From the NCBI RefSeq assembly GCF_032598785.1, contig NZ_CP102984.1: a stretch of DNA of 64,000 nt; one strand, written 5' to 3'. Made by a program: the position numbers and the translations under genes. The notes beneath the pieces were generated by a model, which saw only the letters and a list, made by a program, of their open reading frames with translations, had not been told where the DNA came from and searched no databases. Source of the stretch: Terrisporobacter petrolearius. GTDB taxonomy: Bacteria > Bacillota > Clostridia > Peptostreptococcales > Peptostreptococcaceae. Below are positions 1 through 8,119 of this stretch, one piece after another; the first letter of the stretch is position 1; each line of letters begins with the position of its first letter.

Positions 1-87
1 CATATTGGTGAAACAATAAATGTATTAGTTACATCGGTACTTCAGACTTCTGCAGGAAGAATGATATTTGGAAAACCTAAGAATTAA
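1..87 (+). CDS. C-terminal end of a PIN/TRAM-domain protein (partial)
   Basis: Only the last 28 codons are in the window, so this is a 3' fragment cut by the window edge. The visible peptide starts HIGETINVLVTSVLQTS and ends GRMIFGKPKN before TAA, which looks like the end of the TRAM RNA-binding domain of YacL-like PIN/TRAM ATPase-type proteins. Such a gene commonly lies just upstream of ispD in Firmicutes, which supports the call. A rho-independent terminator follows directly, so it ends its own transcription unit. The assignment rests on a short tail and on gene order. Confidence 0.6.
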   Translation, partial: HIGETINVLVTSVLQTSAGRMIFGKPKN

Positions 88-90
88 TAT

Positions 91-122
91 AAAAGGCCTT
101 CTATGACTAGAAGGTCTTTTTA
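91..122 (+). terminator. Intrinsic terminator after the PIN/TRAM gene
   Basis: A 7-bp perfect stem, CCTTCTA (97-103) with TAGAAGG (108-114), closes a four-base loop and is followed by TCTTTTTAA. It separates the upstream gene from ispD. Confidence 0.85.
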
Positions 123-164
123 ACTTATTAGAATAAATTAAAGAGTAATAAGAAGAGGTGAAAC

Positions 165-848
165 ATGAATAGTGTAATTATTGTTAGCGCAGGCAGAGGA
201 AGCCGAATGAAAGCTGATATAAATAAGCAATTTTTAAAAATAAGAGGAAAAGAAGTAATAGCACATACTATAGATAAATTTTATGAAAATAAAAATATTG
301 GAGAGATAATTATAGTAGTTAGGGAAGATGAAGAAAAATTTTTCCGAGAAAATATTATAAATAAGTATGGATATAAAAATATAAAGGTTGCTCTTGGGGG
401 AAAAGAAAGGCAAGACTCTGTATATAATGGATTAAAACAAATAGATAGAAAATGTAAAATAGTTTTAATTCATGATGGGGCAAGACCTTTTGTAACTAAC
501 GAAATTATAGAAAAATCTATAAATTGTGCGAAAAAACACAATAGTGCAATAGTAGGGGTTCCTGTTAAAGATACTATAAAAATAATAAATAAAAATAATG
601 AGGTGTGCGACACTCCAAATAGAAGTACACTATGGGCAATTCAAACGCCGCAAGTTTTTGATTACTCACTTATTATAAAAGCTCATGAAAAAGCTAAACA
701 TGATAAATATTATGGAACTGATGATTCTATGTTAATAGAATATTTAGGACATAATGTTAAAGTAGTAGAGGGCTGTTATAATAATATAAAGATAACTACA
801 CCTGAAGATTTAAAAATAGCCGAAGAAATTTTAAAAAAATTAATATAA
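165..848 (+). CDS. ispD: 2-C-methyl-D-erythritol 4-phosphate cytidylyltransferase
   Basis: Third step of the MEP isoprenoid pathway: joins CTP and methylerythritol phosphate to give CDP-methylerythritol in the cytoplasm. At 227 residues it is full length. The N-terminal nucleotide loop reads SAGRGSRMKADINKQF (residues 8-23), with the Arg and Lys expected to contact CTP. LIHDGARPFV follows in the middle, and a TPQVF segment further on matches the family's TPQ motif. The ATG follows an AGAGGTG ribosome site. ispF begins 16 bp downstream, so the two consecutive-pathway genes are probably co-transcribed. Confidence 0.95.
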   Translation: MNSVIIVSAGRGSRMKADINKQFLKIRGKEVIAHTIDKFYENKNIGEIIIVVREDEEKFFRENIINKYGYKNIKVALGGKERQDSVYNGLKQIDRKCKIVLIHDGARPFVTNEIIEKSINCAKKHNSAIVGVPVKDTIKIINKNNEVCDTPNRSTLWAIQTPQVFDYSLIIKAHEKAKHDKYYGTDDSMLIEYLGHNVKVVEGCYNNIKITTPEDLKIAEEILKKLI

Positions 849-864
849 AAAGGAGAAAATTTAG

Positions 865-1338
865 ATGCGAATAGGCTTAGGATATGACGTACACAAACTT
901 GTTGAAGGAAGACCTTTGATCATAGGTGGAGTAAATGTTCCGCATGAAAAGGGACTTCTTGGACATTCTGATGCAGACGTATTGATTCATGCCATAATGG
1001 ATGGAATGCTAGGCGCTCTGGCTTTAGGTGATATAGGTAAACATTTCCCAGATACAGACGAAAAATATAAGGGTGCGGATAGTATGAAACTTCTAGAATG
1101 TGTTAATCATTTAATAAATGAAAGAGGGTATGAAATAAATAATATAGATAGTATAATAATAGCTCAAAGTCCAAAGATGGCTCCACATATAGAACAAATG
1201 AGACGAAATATTGCAACAGTACTAAATACAGATATAGACAATATTAGTGTGAAAGCAACTACGGAGGAAGGTCTTGGGTTTACGGGTGAAAAACAAGGCA
1301 TTTCATCTCAAAGTATTTGTTTATTGAATAAAAAATAA
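865..1338 (+). CDS. ispF: 2-C-methyl-D-erythritol 2,4-cyclodiphosphate synthase
   Basis: Cyclises CDP-methylerythritol 2-phosphate with release of CMP, two steps after IspD in the MEP pathway. At 157 residues it has family length. GYDVHKL (residues 6-12) carries the Asp and His metal ligands. GHSDADVLIHAI supplies the third ligand and active-site Asp/Ser. KATTEEGLGFTG near the C terminus is the conserved substrate-binding loop. An AAAGGAGA ribosome site precedes the ATG. ispE is not in the window, so the pathway is split across the genome. Homotrimeric in known members. Confidence 0.96.
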   Translation: MRIGLGYDVHKLVEGRPLIIGGVNVPHEKGLLGHSDADVLIHAIMDGMLGALALGDIGKHFPDTDEKYKGADSMKLLECVNHLINERGYEINNIDSIIIAQSPKMAPHIEQMRRNIATVLNTDIDNISVKATTEEGLGFTGEKQGISSQSICLLNKK

Positions 1339-1503
1339 GAAGCTTAAATAAAATAGAAAAAAATCAGCACAAAAACTTTTTATAAATAGTATATTAGTAT
1401 TATTTACTGGATATAATAATTTTCATATAGAAAAATATAAGAATCATAAAATTATTTTGAAATATACACTAAAAATTATAATGATATTATTTGAAACTTG
1501 AAG
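1339..1503. other. Gene-free AT-rich spacer between ispF and the proS promoter
   Basis: No open reading frame with a ribosome site and no clear hairpin with a U-run was seen here. It holds only AT-rich spacer sequence before the proS promoter. No convincing terminator for ispF was found. Confidence 0.6.
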
Positions 1504-1532
1504 TTGACAATAAAAATGAAATGCTATATCAT
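1504..1532 (+). promoter_or_regulatory. Putative sigma-A promoter for the proS T-box leader
   Basis: TTGACA at 1504-1509 has a possible -10 TATCAT at 1527-1532 (17-bp spacing). An alternative -10, TATATC at 1525-1530, carries an upstream TG. Either start would place the T-box leader 65-75 bases downstream of initiation. Confidence 0.6.
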
Positions 1533-1600
1533 TAAATTATTATATTTTAAAACAACTTAAGTAAGACTAAAAACAACAATAAAGAAATAGTAAAAAATGA

Positions 1601-1803
1601 AATCTTTACAGAGAGGGAACATTGGTGAGAGTTCCTAAGAGGAAGTTTTTGAACCAGTCTTTTAGTATAAAAACGGTAAAAAGTTTTTACGGGTCAGGAC
1701 CGTTACATCCCTTGAGAGAATCATAAAATATTATGATTAATTAGAGTGGTACCGCGGAAAGTCAGCCTTTCGTCTCTATTTTTAGAGATGAAGGGCTTTT
1801 TTT
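1601..1803 (+). promoter_or_regulatory. T-box riboswitch controlling proS (probable tRNA-Pro sensor)
   Basis: The T-box signature AGAGTGGTACCGCGG spans 1743-1757. Its TGGT (1747-1750) would pair with the ACCA end of an uncharged tRNA. It is followed by a strong terminator: AGCCTTTCGTCTCT (1764-1777) with AGAGATGAAGGGCT (1784-1797), then a T-run to 1803. A purine-rich Stem I start, AGAGAGGGAAC, lies at 1610-1620 and can pair with TCCCT near 1708-1712. Proline specificity is inferred from the downstream gene. A CCG triplet at 1700-1702 lies close to the closing helix and could be the specifier, but I could not resolve the specifier loop by eye. Confidence 0.93.
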
Positions 1804-1891
1804 ATATTTTAAAGAAATTATAATTTCTAATTGTTCAAAATGCTCAGAGCAAGCTGCATATTAAAAAATAAATTTCAGGAGGTAATTTAAT

Positions 1892-3604
1892 ATGAGAATG
1901 TCAAAAATGTTTATACCAACATTAAAAGAAGTTCCAGCTGATGCAGAGATAACAAGTCATCAGTTAATGTTAAGATCAGGAATGATTAAGAAAATGTCTT
2001 CAGGGCTTTACAATCATTTACCATTAGGACTAAGAGTTTTTAGAAAAATAAGTGACATAATAAGAGAAGAGATGAATGCAAAAGATGGCAATGAAATCTT
2101 TTGTACAGGTATAATACCTGCTGAATTATGGCAAGAGTCTGGAAGATGGACAGCGATGGGACCTGAAATGTTTAGGTTACAAGATAGAACAGGTAAAGAT
2201 TACTGTCTTGGACCAACACATGAAGAAGTATTTACAGATATAGTAAGACAAGAAGTTAAGTCATATAAAGATCTTCCTTTAAACTTATATCAAATACAAG
2301 CTAAATATAGAGATGAAAGAAGACCTAGATTTGGTGTAATGAGAACTAAAACTTTCCTAATGAAGGATGCTTATAGTTTTGATATAGATGAAGCTGGATT
2401 AGATAAATCATACCATGATATGTTTGAAGCATATACTAATATATTCGCTAGATGTGGATTAGATAATGCGCCAGTACAAGCAGATTCAGGAGCTATAGGT
2501 GGAGCTTTCTCAGCAGAATTTATGGTTAAATCAGAAGTTGGGGAAGATGAAATAGTATTCTGTAAGGAGTGTGATTATGCAGCTAATATAGAAAAAGCTC
2601 AATCAGTAAATCATGAACCATGTAAAGAAGAAATGTTAGAGTTAGAAGAAGTTTCTACACCAGATGTAAAAACAATAGAACAATTAGAAGAGTTCATGGG
2701 AGCTGATGCAAGTAAGTTTGCTAAAACTCTAATATTTGATGCAGATGGAAAATCTGTAGCGGTAGTTGTTAGAGGAGATAGAGATGTCAATGATACAAAA
2801 GTAGCTAATGCTGTAGGTGATGTTATTGAAATGGATTTAGCAGGAGAAGAAATGGTTAAGAAAGTTACTGGTGCTGAAACAGGATTTGCTGGACCAATAG
2901 GAATAAAAGCTGACCACTTATTTATAGATCAAGAAATAGTAGATCAATCAAATTTAGTTGTTGGTGGAAATAAAACAGGATACCATATAAAAAATGCTAA
3001 CCACGGAAGAGATTTCGAAGGTGTAGTAGGAGATTTCAGATCTGTACAACATGGGGATAAATGTACTAAGTGTGGTGGAGAATTGGAAATAATGAGAGGT
3101 GTTGAAGTTGGTCACATCTTTAAATTAGGAACTAAGTACTCTGAAGCAATGAACTGTACTTTTGTAGACAAAGAAGGTAAATCTCAACCAATACAAATGG
3201 GATGTTATGGAATAGGTGTTGAAAGAACAGCAGCCGCTATAATAGAGCAACACTACGATGAAAATGGTATAAAATGGCCTTTATCGGTAGCTCCATATCA
3301 TGTTATAGTTGTGCCAGTTAATATGAAAAAAGAAGAGCAAGTAGAAAATGCAGAAAAAATATACAAGCAATTAGAGTCTATGGGTGTTGAAACTATATTA
3401 GACGATAGAGATGAAAGACCAGGATTTAAATTCAAGGATGCTGAGTTAATAGGTATTCCAATGAGAATTACTGTTGGTAAAGATATAGTAGATGGAAAAG
3501 TTGAATTTGTATTAAGAGAAACTGGTGAAAAAGAATTAATAGTTGTAGGAGATATAGAGGCTAGAATTAGAGAAGAATTTAAAAAAAATAACGTAAGATT
3601 ATAA
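1892..3604 (+). CDS. proS: Prolyl-tRNA synthetase (bacterial type, with editing domain)
   Basis: Charges tRNA-Pro with proline. The 570 residues match the long bacterial ProS. Class II motif 2 is visible around residue 138 (YRDERRPRFGVMRTKTFLMK). An editing insertion spans roughly residues 224-405. Motif 3 reads GIGVERTAAAIIE, followed by the anticodon-binding domain with DDRDERPGFKFKDAELIG. CKECDYAANIEKA at the start of the insertion and CTKCGG at its end are CxxC pairs that could bind metal (inference). The start is the ATG 9 bases after AGGAGG (1877-1882). The T-box upstream predicts induction by proline starvation; gltX follows after 24 bp. Confidence 0.97.
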   Translation: MRMSKMFIPTLKEVPADAEITSHQLMLRSGMIKKMSSGLYNHLPLGLRVFRKISDIIREEMNAKDGNEIFCTGIIPAELWQESGRWTAMGPEMFRLQDRTGKDYCLGPTHEEVFTDIVRQEVKSYKDLPLNLYQIQAKYRDERRPRFGVMRTKTFLMKDAYSFDIDEAGLDKSYHDMFEAYTNIFARCGLDNAPVQADSGAIGGAFSAEFMVKSEVGEDEIVFCKECDYAANIEKAQSVNHEPCKEEMLELEEVSTPDVKTIEQLEEFMGADASKFAKTLIFDADGKSVAVVVRGDRDVNDTKVANAVGDVIEMDLAGEEMVKKVTGAETGFAGPIGIKADHLFIDQEIVDQSNLVVGGNKTGYHIKNANHGRDFEGVVGDFRSVQHGDKCTKCGGELEIMRGVEVGHIFKLGTKYSEAMNCTFVDKEGKSQPIQMGCYGIGVERTAAAIIEQHYDENGIKWPLSVAPYHVIVVPVNMKKEEQVENAEKIYKQLESMGVETILDDRDERPGFKFKDAELIGIPMRITVGKDIVDGKVEFVLRETGEKELIVVGDIEARIREEFKKNNVRL

Positions 3605-3628
3605 TAGATTAGTTTTAGGAGGCATAAG

Positions 3629-5113
3629 ATGAGTAATGTTAGAGTAAGATTTGCTCCAAGTCCTACAGGATTTGTTCATATAGGTAGTTTAAGAACAGCT
3701 CTTTATAACTATTTATTCGCTAAAAAAATGGGTGGTGAATACATATTAAGAGTTGAAGATACTGACAGAACAAGACTTGTTGATGGTGCAATAGAAAATA
3801 TGCTAAATGCTATGAAATGGGCTGGCGTAAATCACACAGAAGGTGTTATGTTAGACGATAATGGAAATGTAGTTCAAAAAGGTGATTGTGGGCCATACAT
3901 CCAATCTGAAAGATTAGACATATACCAAAAACATATCCAAGAGCTTTTAGATAACGGTAAAGCTTACTACTGTTTCTGCACAAAAGAAAGATTAGATGAA
4001 GTAAGGGAAAAGCAAAGAGAAGCAGGAGAAACTGCTAAATATGATGGTCACTGTAGAGATTTAACTAAAGAAGAAGTTGAAGCGAAAATAGCTGCTGGTG
4101 AGCCATATGTTATAAGACTTAGATTACCAGAAAACCATGTTATAAAATTTATGGATGGTGTTAGAGGAGAAACTGAGTTTAATACAAATGATTTAGATGA
4201 CCAAGTTTTAATAAAAACTGATGGTTTCCCAACATACCACTTTGCTGTTGTAGTTGATGATTACTTAATGGGTATTACTCATGTAATAAGAGGTGAAGAA
4301 TGGGTTTCTTCAACTCCAAAACATGTTTACTTATATGAAGCATTTGGATGGGAAGCTCCAACATTTGTACATTTACCAAACATACTTAATAAAGAAAAGA
4401 AAAAATTAAGTAAGAGACAAGGTGATGTTGCAGTAGAAGACTTCAAACAAAAAGGGTACTTACCAGAAGGATTAGTTAACTACGTTGCATTAGTTGGTTG
4501 GTCTCCAGAAGAAAATCAAGAAATATTCTCTATGGAAGAACTTGAACAATCCTTCTCTATAGAAAGAGTTTCTAAGAGTGGTGGAGTGTTTGATACAGAA
4601 AAATTAAACTGGGTTAATCAACACTATATGAAAGATGGAGATGACGAAGTTTTAACCAATTTAGCCATACCATTCTTAGTGGAATCTGGTTTTGTAACAA
4701 AAGAAGAAGCTAAAGAAAAATATGATTTCCTAAAAGGAATGGTTTCGGTTCTTAAAGAAAAATTACAATATGTAAAAGAAATAACTGATCATGCTTCAAT
4801 ATTCTTTGGAGATAAGGTTGAATTAGAAACTGAAGAATGTAGAGATTTCTTAAAATTAGAGCATATACCTACTTTAGTAGATGCTTTAATAGAAAAATTA
4901 TCTAACATGGAAGTTCTAGATGAAGCTGTTGCAAAAGCTATGCTTAAAGAAATACAAAAAGAGCATGGAATAAAAGGTAAAAACTTATTCATGGGATCAA
5001 GAATAAGTTTAACAGGACAAATGCATGGTCCAGATCTTAACAAGGTAATGGAAGTTATTGGAAAAGATACTTGCTTAAATAGATTAGCTTATGTAAAAAA
5101 CAACATATTATAA
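3629..5113 (+). CDS. gltX: Glutamyl-tRNA synthetase
   Basis: Charges tRNA-Glu (and, where GatCAB is present, often tRNA-Gln). At 494 residues it is a complete class I synthetase. The HIGH-type signature lies in PSPTGFVHIGSLRTALYNY near residue 10. The KMSKS-type loop reads KKLSKRQG near residue 258. YYCFCTKE with a downstream YDGHCRD gives a possible zinc-binding set. The anticodon-binding helical domain fills the last third. An AGGAGGC ribosome site precedes the ATG, 24 bp after proS, so it probably shares the T-box-controlled transcript; a terminator follows at 5121. Confidence 0.96.
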   Translation: MSNVRVRFAPSPTGFVHIGSLRTALYNYLFAKKMGGEYILRVEDTDRTRLVDGAIENMLNAMKWAGVNHTEGVMLDDNGNVVQKGDCGPYIQSERLDIYQKHIQELLDNGKAYYCFCTKERLDEVREKQREAGETAKYDGHCRDLTKEEVEAKIAAGEPYVIRLRLPENHVIKFMDGVRGETEFNTNDLDDQVLIKTDGFPTYHFAVVVDDYLMGITHVIRGEEWVSSTPKHVYLYEAFGWEAPTFVHLPNILNKEKKKLSKRQGDVAVEDFKQKGYLPEGLVNYVALVGWSPEENQEIFSMEELEQSFSIERVSKSGGVFDTEKLNWVNQHYMKDGDDEVLTNLAIPFLVESGFVTKEEAKEKYDFLKGMVSVLKEKLQYVKEITDHASIFFGDKVELETEECRDFLKLEHIPTLVDALIEKLSNMEVLDEAVAKAMLKEIQKEHGIKGKNLFMGSRISLTGQMHGPDLNKVMEVIGKDTCLNRLAYVKNNIL

Positions 5114-5120
5114 ATAAATA

Positions 5121-5153
5121 AGAATTGCTATCAAAAAGGTAGCAATTCTTTTG
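5121..5153 (+). terminator. Intrinsic terminator after gltX
   Basis: AGAATTGCTA (5121-5130) pairs with TAGCAATTCT (5140-5149) around a 9-base loop, then TTTTGC. It ends the proS-gltX unit. Confidence 0.85.
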
Positions 5154-5220
5154 CTTTAATTTAACAAAAGTTGAAGAATAGGTTTTTTATAAAGAGTTAA
5201 TTATGTATAATAATATAGTA

Positions 5221-5272
5221 GAGCAAAATTATTAGAAAATATTTGTATTTTCTTTGGATTATGTGAGCAAAA
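5221..5272 (+). repeat. Possible decayed copy E of the GAGCAA-hairpin-TTGG element
   Basis: GAGCAA at 5221-5226 is followed by a perfect hairpin, AGAAAAT (5234-5240) with ATTTTCT (5247-5253), then TTTGG and, eight bases later, TGAGCAAAA (5264-5272). The order matches the better copies at 57079, 58838 and 51889, including CAAA/TTTG pairing at the base. However, TTGGCGA has become TTGGATT, so membership is uncertain. It lies between the gltX terminator and cysS. Confidence 0.4.
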
Positions 5273-5400
5273 TTAAAGTTAGAAACAAAATAAACAAGGG
5301 TATAATAATATCATTACCCTTAAAAAAACAAATTTATTTATAGAATAATATTTTAAATACATAATAAAAAGGAAACTAAATAGAAAGGAGAGATGGGAAA

Positions 5401-6798
5401 ATGAAACTATTTAATACCATGACAAGGGCAAAAGAAGAGTTTAAACCATTAGAAGAAGGAAAGGTTAAAATGTATGTTTGTGGTCCTACAGTATATAACT
5501 ACATTCATGTAGGTAATGCTAGACCATTTATAATTTTTGATACATTAAGAAGATATTTAGAATATAGAGGATATGACGTAACTTATGTTCAAAACTTTAC
5601 AGATGTAGATGATAAAATCATAAAAAGAGGTCATGAAGAAAATATAGCACCAGAAGAAGTTGCTAAAAAATATATAGAAGAATATTTTGTAGATGCAGAT
5701 GGACTTGGAGTGAAAAGAGCAACTGTACATCCACAAGTTACAGAAAATATAGAGGAAATAATTGAGTTTGTTAAAGAATTAGAGGAAAAAGGATATGCAT
5801 ATGCAGTAAATGGAGATGTATATTTTGATACTCAAAAATTCAATGGCTATGGAAAACTTTCTGGTATAAAACAAGAAGAATTAGAAGCTGGTTCAAGAAT
5901 AGAAGTAAATGACCAAAAAAGACATCCAATGGATTTCGTTTTATGGAAATCTAAAAAAGAAGGTGAACCAGGATGGATGAGTCCATGGGGAGAAGGTAGA
6001 CCAGGATGGCATATAGAATGTTCTGTTATGTCTCGTAGATATTTAGGAGATACTATAGATATACACGCTGGAGGACAAGATCTAAAATTCCCTCATCATG
6101 AAAATGAAATCGCACAAAGTGAGGCTAGAAGTGGAAAGACTTTTTCAAACTACTGGATGCACAATGAATATATCAACATTAATAATGAAAAGATGAGTAA
6201 GTCAAAAGGGAATTTCTTCACAGTAAGAGATATATCAAAATTATATGATTTAGAGATAGTTAGATTTTTCATGCTATCAACTCATTATAGAAATCCAATC
6301 AACTTTAGTGATGAAATATTAAATCAATCTAAAGCTGGACTTGAAAGATTATACAATGCTAAGGAAAGATTAGAATTTATAATAAGTAAATTAAACAATG
6401 ATGCTGAAAATACTGAAGAATTAAAACTAGAGGAAGAATTAAGCTCATTTAGACAAAGGTTTATAGAAGCTATGGATGACGATTTAAACACAGCTGATGC
6501 TGTAAGTGTAATATTTGAATTAGCTAAATTTACGAACTCTAATGTAAACGAAAACTCAACTAAAGAATTTGCTAACAAGGTTTTAGCTGAGTTTAATGAA
6601 TTAACTAGTGTACTAAACGTTGTAAACAAAAAACAAGAAGATATACTAGACGAAGAAATAGAAAAATTAATAGAAGCAAGAACAAATGCTAAGAAAAATA
6701 AAGATTTTAAATTAGCTGATCAAATAAGAGATGAATTATTAGAAAAAGGTATTGTACTTGAAGACACAAGACAAGGAGTTAAATGGAGAAGAGCATAA
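5401..6798 (+). CDS. cysS: Cysteinyl-tRNA synthetase
   Basis: Charges tRNA-Cys. At 465 residues it is a normal-length class I enzyme. CGPTVYNYIHVGNARP near residue 28 supplies the first zinc Cys and the HIGH-like HVGN. WHIECSVM and GGQDLKFPHHENEIAQ carry the remaining zinc ligands. EKMSKSKGN near residue 264 is the KMSKS loop. The start is the ATG after GAAAGGAGAGATGGG. Its own promoter must lie in the 287-bp gap; a TATAAT at 5206-5211 is one candidate, but no good -35 was seen. mrnC starts one base after its stop codon. Confidence 0.97.
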   Translation: MKLFNTMTRAKEEFKPLEEGKVKMYVCGPTVYNYIHVGNARPFIIFDTLRRYLEYRGYDVTYVQNFTDVDDKIIKRGHEENIAPEEVAKKYIEEYFVDADGLGVKRATVHPQVTENIEEIIEFVKELEEKGYAYAVNGDVYFDTQKFNGYGKLSGIKQEELEAGSRIEVNDQKRHPMDFVLWKSKKEGEPGWMSPWGEGRPGWHIECSVMSRRYLGDTIDIHAGGQDLKFPHHENEIAQSEARSGKTFSNYWMHNEYININNEKMSKSKGNFFTVRDISKLYDLEIVRFFMLSTHYRNPINFSDEILNQSKAGLERLYNAKERLEFIISKLNNDAENTEELKLEEELSSFRQRFIEAMDDDLNTADAVSVIFELAKFTNSNVNENSTKEFANKVLAEFNELTSVLNVVNKKQEDILDEEIEKLIEARTNAKKNKDFKLADQIRDELLEKGIVLEDTRQGVKWRRA

Positions 6799-6799
6799 A

Positions 6800-7195
6800 A
6801 TGGATAAAACACAACTAGTAACAATGTCGCCCTTGGTATTGGCTTATTTAGGAGATACAGTATATGAATCTTATATAAGAGAATATTTAATAAGAGACAA
6901 CTGTAATAAAAAAGTTAATGACTTACACAAAACTGCAATTAAATATTCAAATGCAAAGGCTCAAGCATCCATAATACATGGAATGGTTGAAGAATTTACA
7001 GAAGAAGAAAATAGAATATACAAAAGAGGAAGAAATCAAAAGTCTCATACATCTCCTAAAAATGCAGACATTATAGATTATAAATGTGCAACTGGATTTG
7101 AAGCTCTAGTGGGATACCTATATTTAAAAGAAGACAAAGAAAGACTGGAATATATAGTGTATAAAGGGATTTCTATAATAGAAAGTAATATGTAA
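6800..7195 (+). CDS. mrnC: Mini-ribonuclease III (23S rRNA maturation)
   Basis: A 131-residue stand-alone RNase III catalytic domain without a double-stranded RNA-binding domain. In Bacillus the equivalent enzyme trims the 23S rRNA precursor ends. PLVLAYLGDTVYE near residues 11-21 carries the catalytic Asp. NADIIDYKCATGFEALVGYLYL near the end carries the second acidic cluster. The chosen ATG at 6800 lies one base past the cysS stop and uses GGAGAAGAG inside cysS as ribosome site. A longer in-frame extension into cysS is possible but unlike the family. The rRNA operons downstream contain matching processing stems. Confidence 0.92.
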   Translation: MDKTQLVTMSPLVLAYLGDTVYESYIREYLIRDNCNKKVNDLHKTAIKYSNAKAQASIIHGMVEEFTEEENRIYKRGRNQKSHTSPKNADIIDYKCATGFEALVGYLYLKEDKERLEYIVYKGISIIESNM

Positions 7196-7196
7196 T

Positions 7197-7231
7197 AAAA
7201 AAGTATTGCCATTTGAGCAATACTTTTTTAT
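7197..7231 (+). terminator. Intrinsic terminator after mrnC
   Basis: AAGTATTGC pairs with GCAATACTT around a short loop, with A-rich sequence before and seven Ts after. It closes the cysS-mrnC unit. Confidence 0.85.
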
Positions 7232-7286
7232 TTAGTTGGTAAACCTATTGGAATAAGGAGAATTATATACCATTTTTTAAAATATT

Positions 7287-7315
7287 CCGTAAACTATATG
7301 TTAATATAGTATAAT
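7287..7315 (+). promoter_or_regulatory. Putative promoter for thyX
   Basis: A consensus TATAAT at 7310-7315 lies 33 bp before the thyX ATG. The -35 is weak (TTCCGT at 7285-7290 or a neighbour). It is called mainly from the -10 and its position after a terminator. Confidence 0.45.
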
Positions 7316-7348
7316 ATATTTATAACAATAGAACTAGGAGGTAAATTA

Positions 7349-8107
7349 ATGAAGGTAAAACTATTAGCACATACTCCACAGCCTGAAAAAGTTATAGCTA
7401 TGGCAGCTAAGCTTTGCTATTCTCCAGTAGGAGTAGATGAAATTGAAGAAAATTTAAGTGATGAAAGCGTAGAAAAGTTTTTAAATGTGTTGATTAATAT
7501 GGGACATGAATCTCCGTTAGAACATGTAACATTTACATTTGGCATAGAAGGAATATCTAGAAGTTGCTCTCACCAAATAGTAAGACATAGAATAGCTAGT
7601 TTTTCTCAGCAAAGTCAAAGGTATGTTAAGCTAGGTCAGTTTGAGTACATTATCCCTCCGCAAATTGCAAAAATAGAAGAAGCTAAAAAAATATTTATTC
7701 AGTCTATGAAAAAGGACCAAGAAGATTATGATAAATTAGTTGATATACTATTTGAAAAAAATTATAAGAAATTAATAGAAGAAGGTAAAAGCGAAAAAGA
7801 AGCTAAATCTCAAGGTGAAAAAATAGCCATTGAGGATGCTAGATATGTATTTCCGAATGCTTGTGAAACTAAAATGGTATTTACAATAAATACAAGAAGT
7901 TTATATAATTTTTTTGACCATAGATGTTGTGAAAGAGCACAATGGGAAATAAGAGAATTAGCAACTGAAATGCTAAAAGAAGTAAAAAAAGTTGCACCAA
8001 TACTGTTTAAAAATTGTGGTCCTAAATGTGTAAAAGGACCATGTTCAGAAGGTAAAATGAGTTGCGGTAAAATAGTCAGCATAAGGGAAAAATTTAAAAA
8101 TTTATAG
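7349..8107 (+). CDS. thyX: Flavin-dependent thymidylate synthase
   Basis: Makes dTMP from dUMP using methylene-tetrahydrofolate and FAD/NADPH. The signature RHRIASFSQQSQRY near residue 80 fits the ThyX RHRx7S motif. ESPLEHVTFTFGIEGISRS just before it carries the FAD-contacting His. The protein is 252 residues, and its Cys-rich tail (CGPKCVKGPCSEGKMSCG) is notable. The ATG follows a clear AGGAGGT. rlmB begins almost at once after the stop codon. ThyX is unrelated to ThyA; whether the genome also has thyA cannot be seen here. Confidence 0.95.
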   Translation: MKVKLLAHTPQPEKVIAMAAKLCYSPVGVDEIEENLSDESVEKFLNVLINMGHESPLEHVTFTFGIEGISRSCSHQIVRHRIASFSQQSQRYVKLGQFEYIIPPQIAKIEEAKKIFIQSMKKDQEDYDKLVDILFEKNYKKLIEEGKSEKEAKSQGEKIAIEDARYVFPNACETKMVFTINTRSLYNFFDHRCCERAQWEIRELATEMLKEVKKVAPILFKNCGPKCVKGPCSEGKMSCGKIVSIREKFKNL

Positions 8108-8119
8108 GCGGTGAACGAA

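Noticed and set aside
1832..1874. Segment with TGCTCAGAGCAAG before proS as another copy of the hairpin element
   Set aside because: It has GAGCAA and GCTC words but no TTGGCGA end and no matching spacing.
5296..5321. Hairpin AAGGGTA with TACCCTT before cysS as a terminator
   Set aside because: It is followed by an A-run, not a T-run, on the plus strand, so it would not terminate transcription toward cysS. No minus-strand gene ends here.
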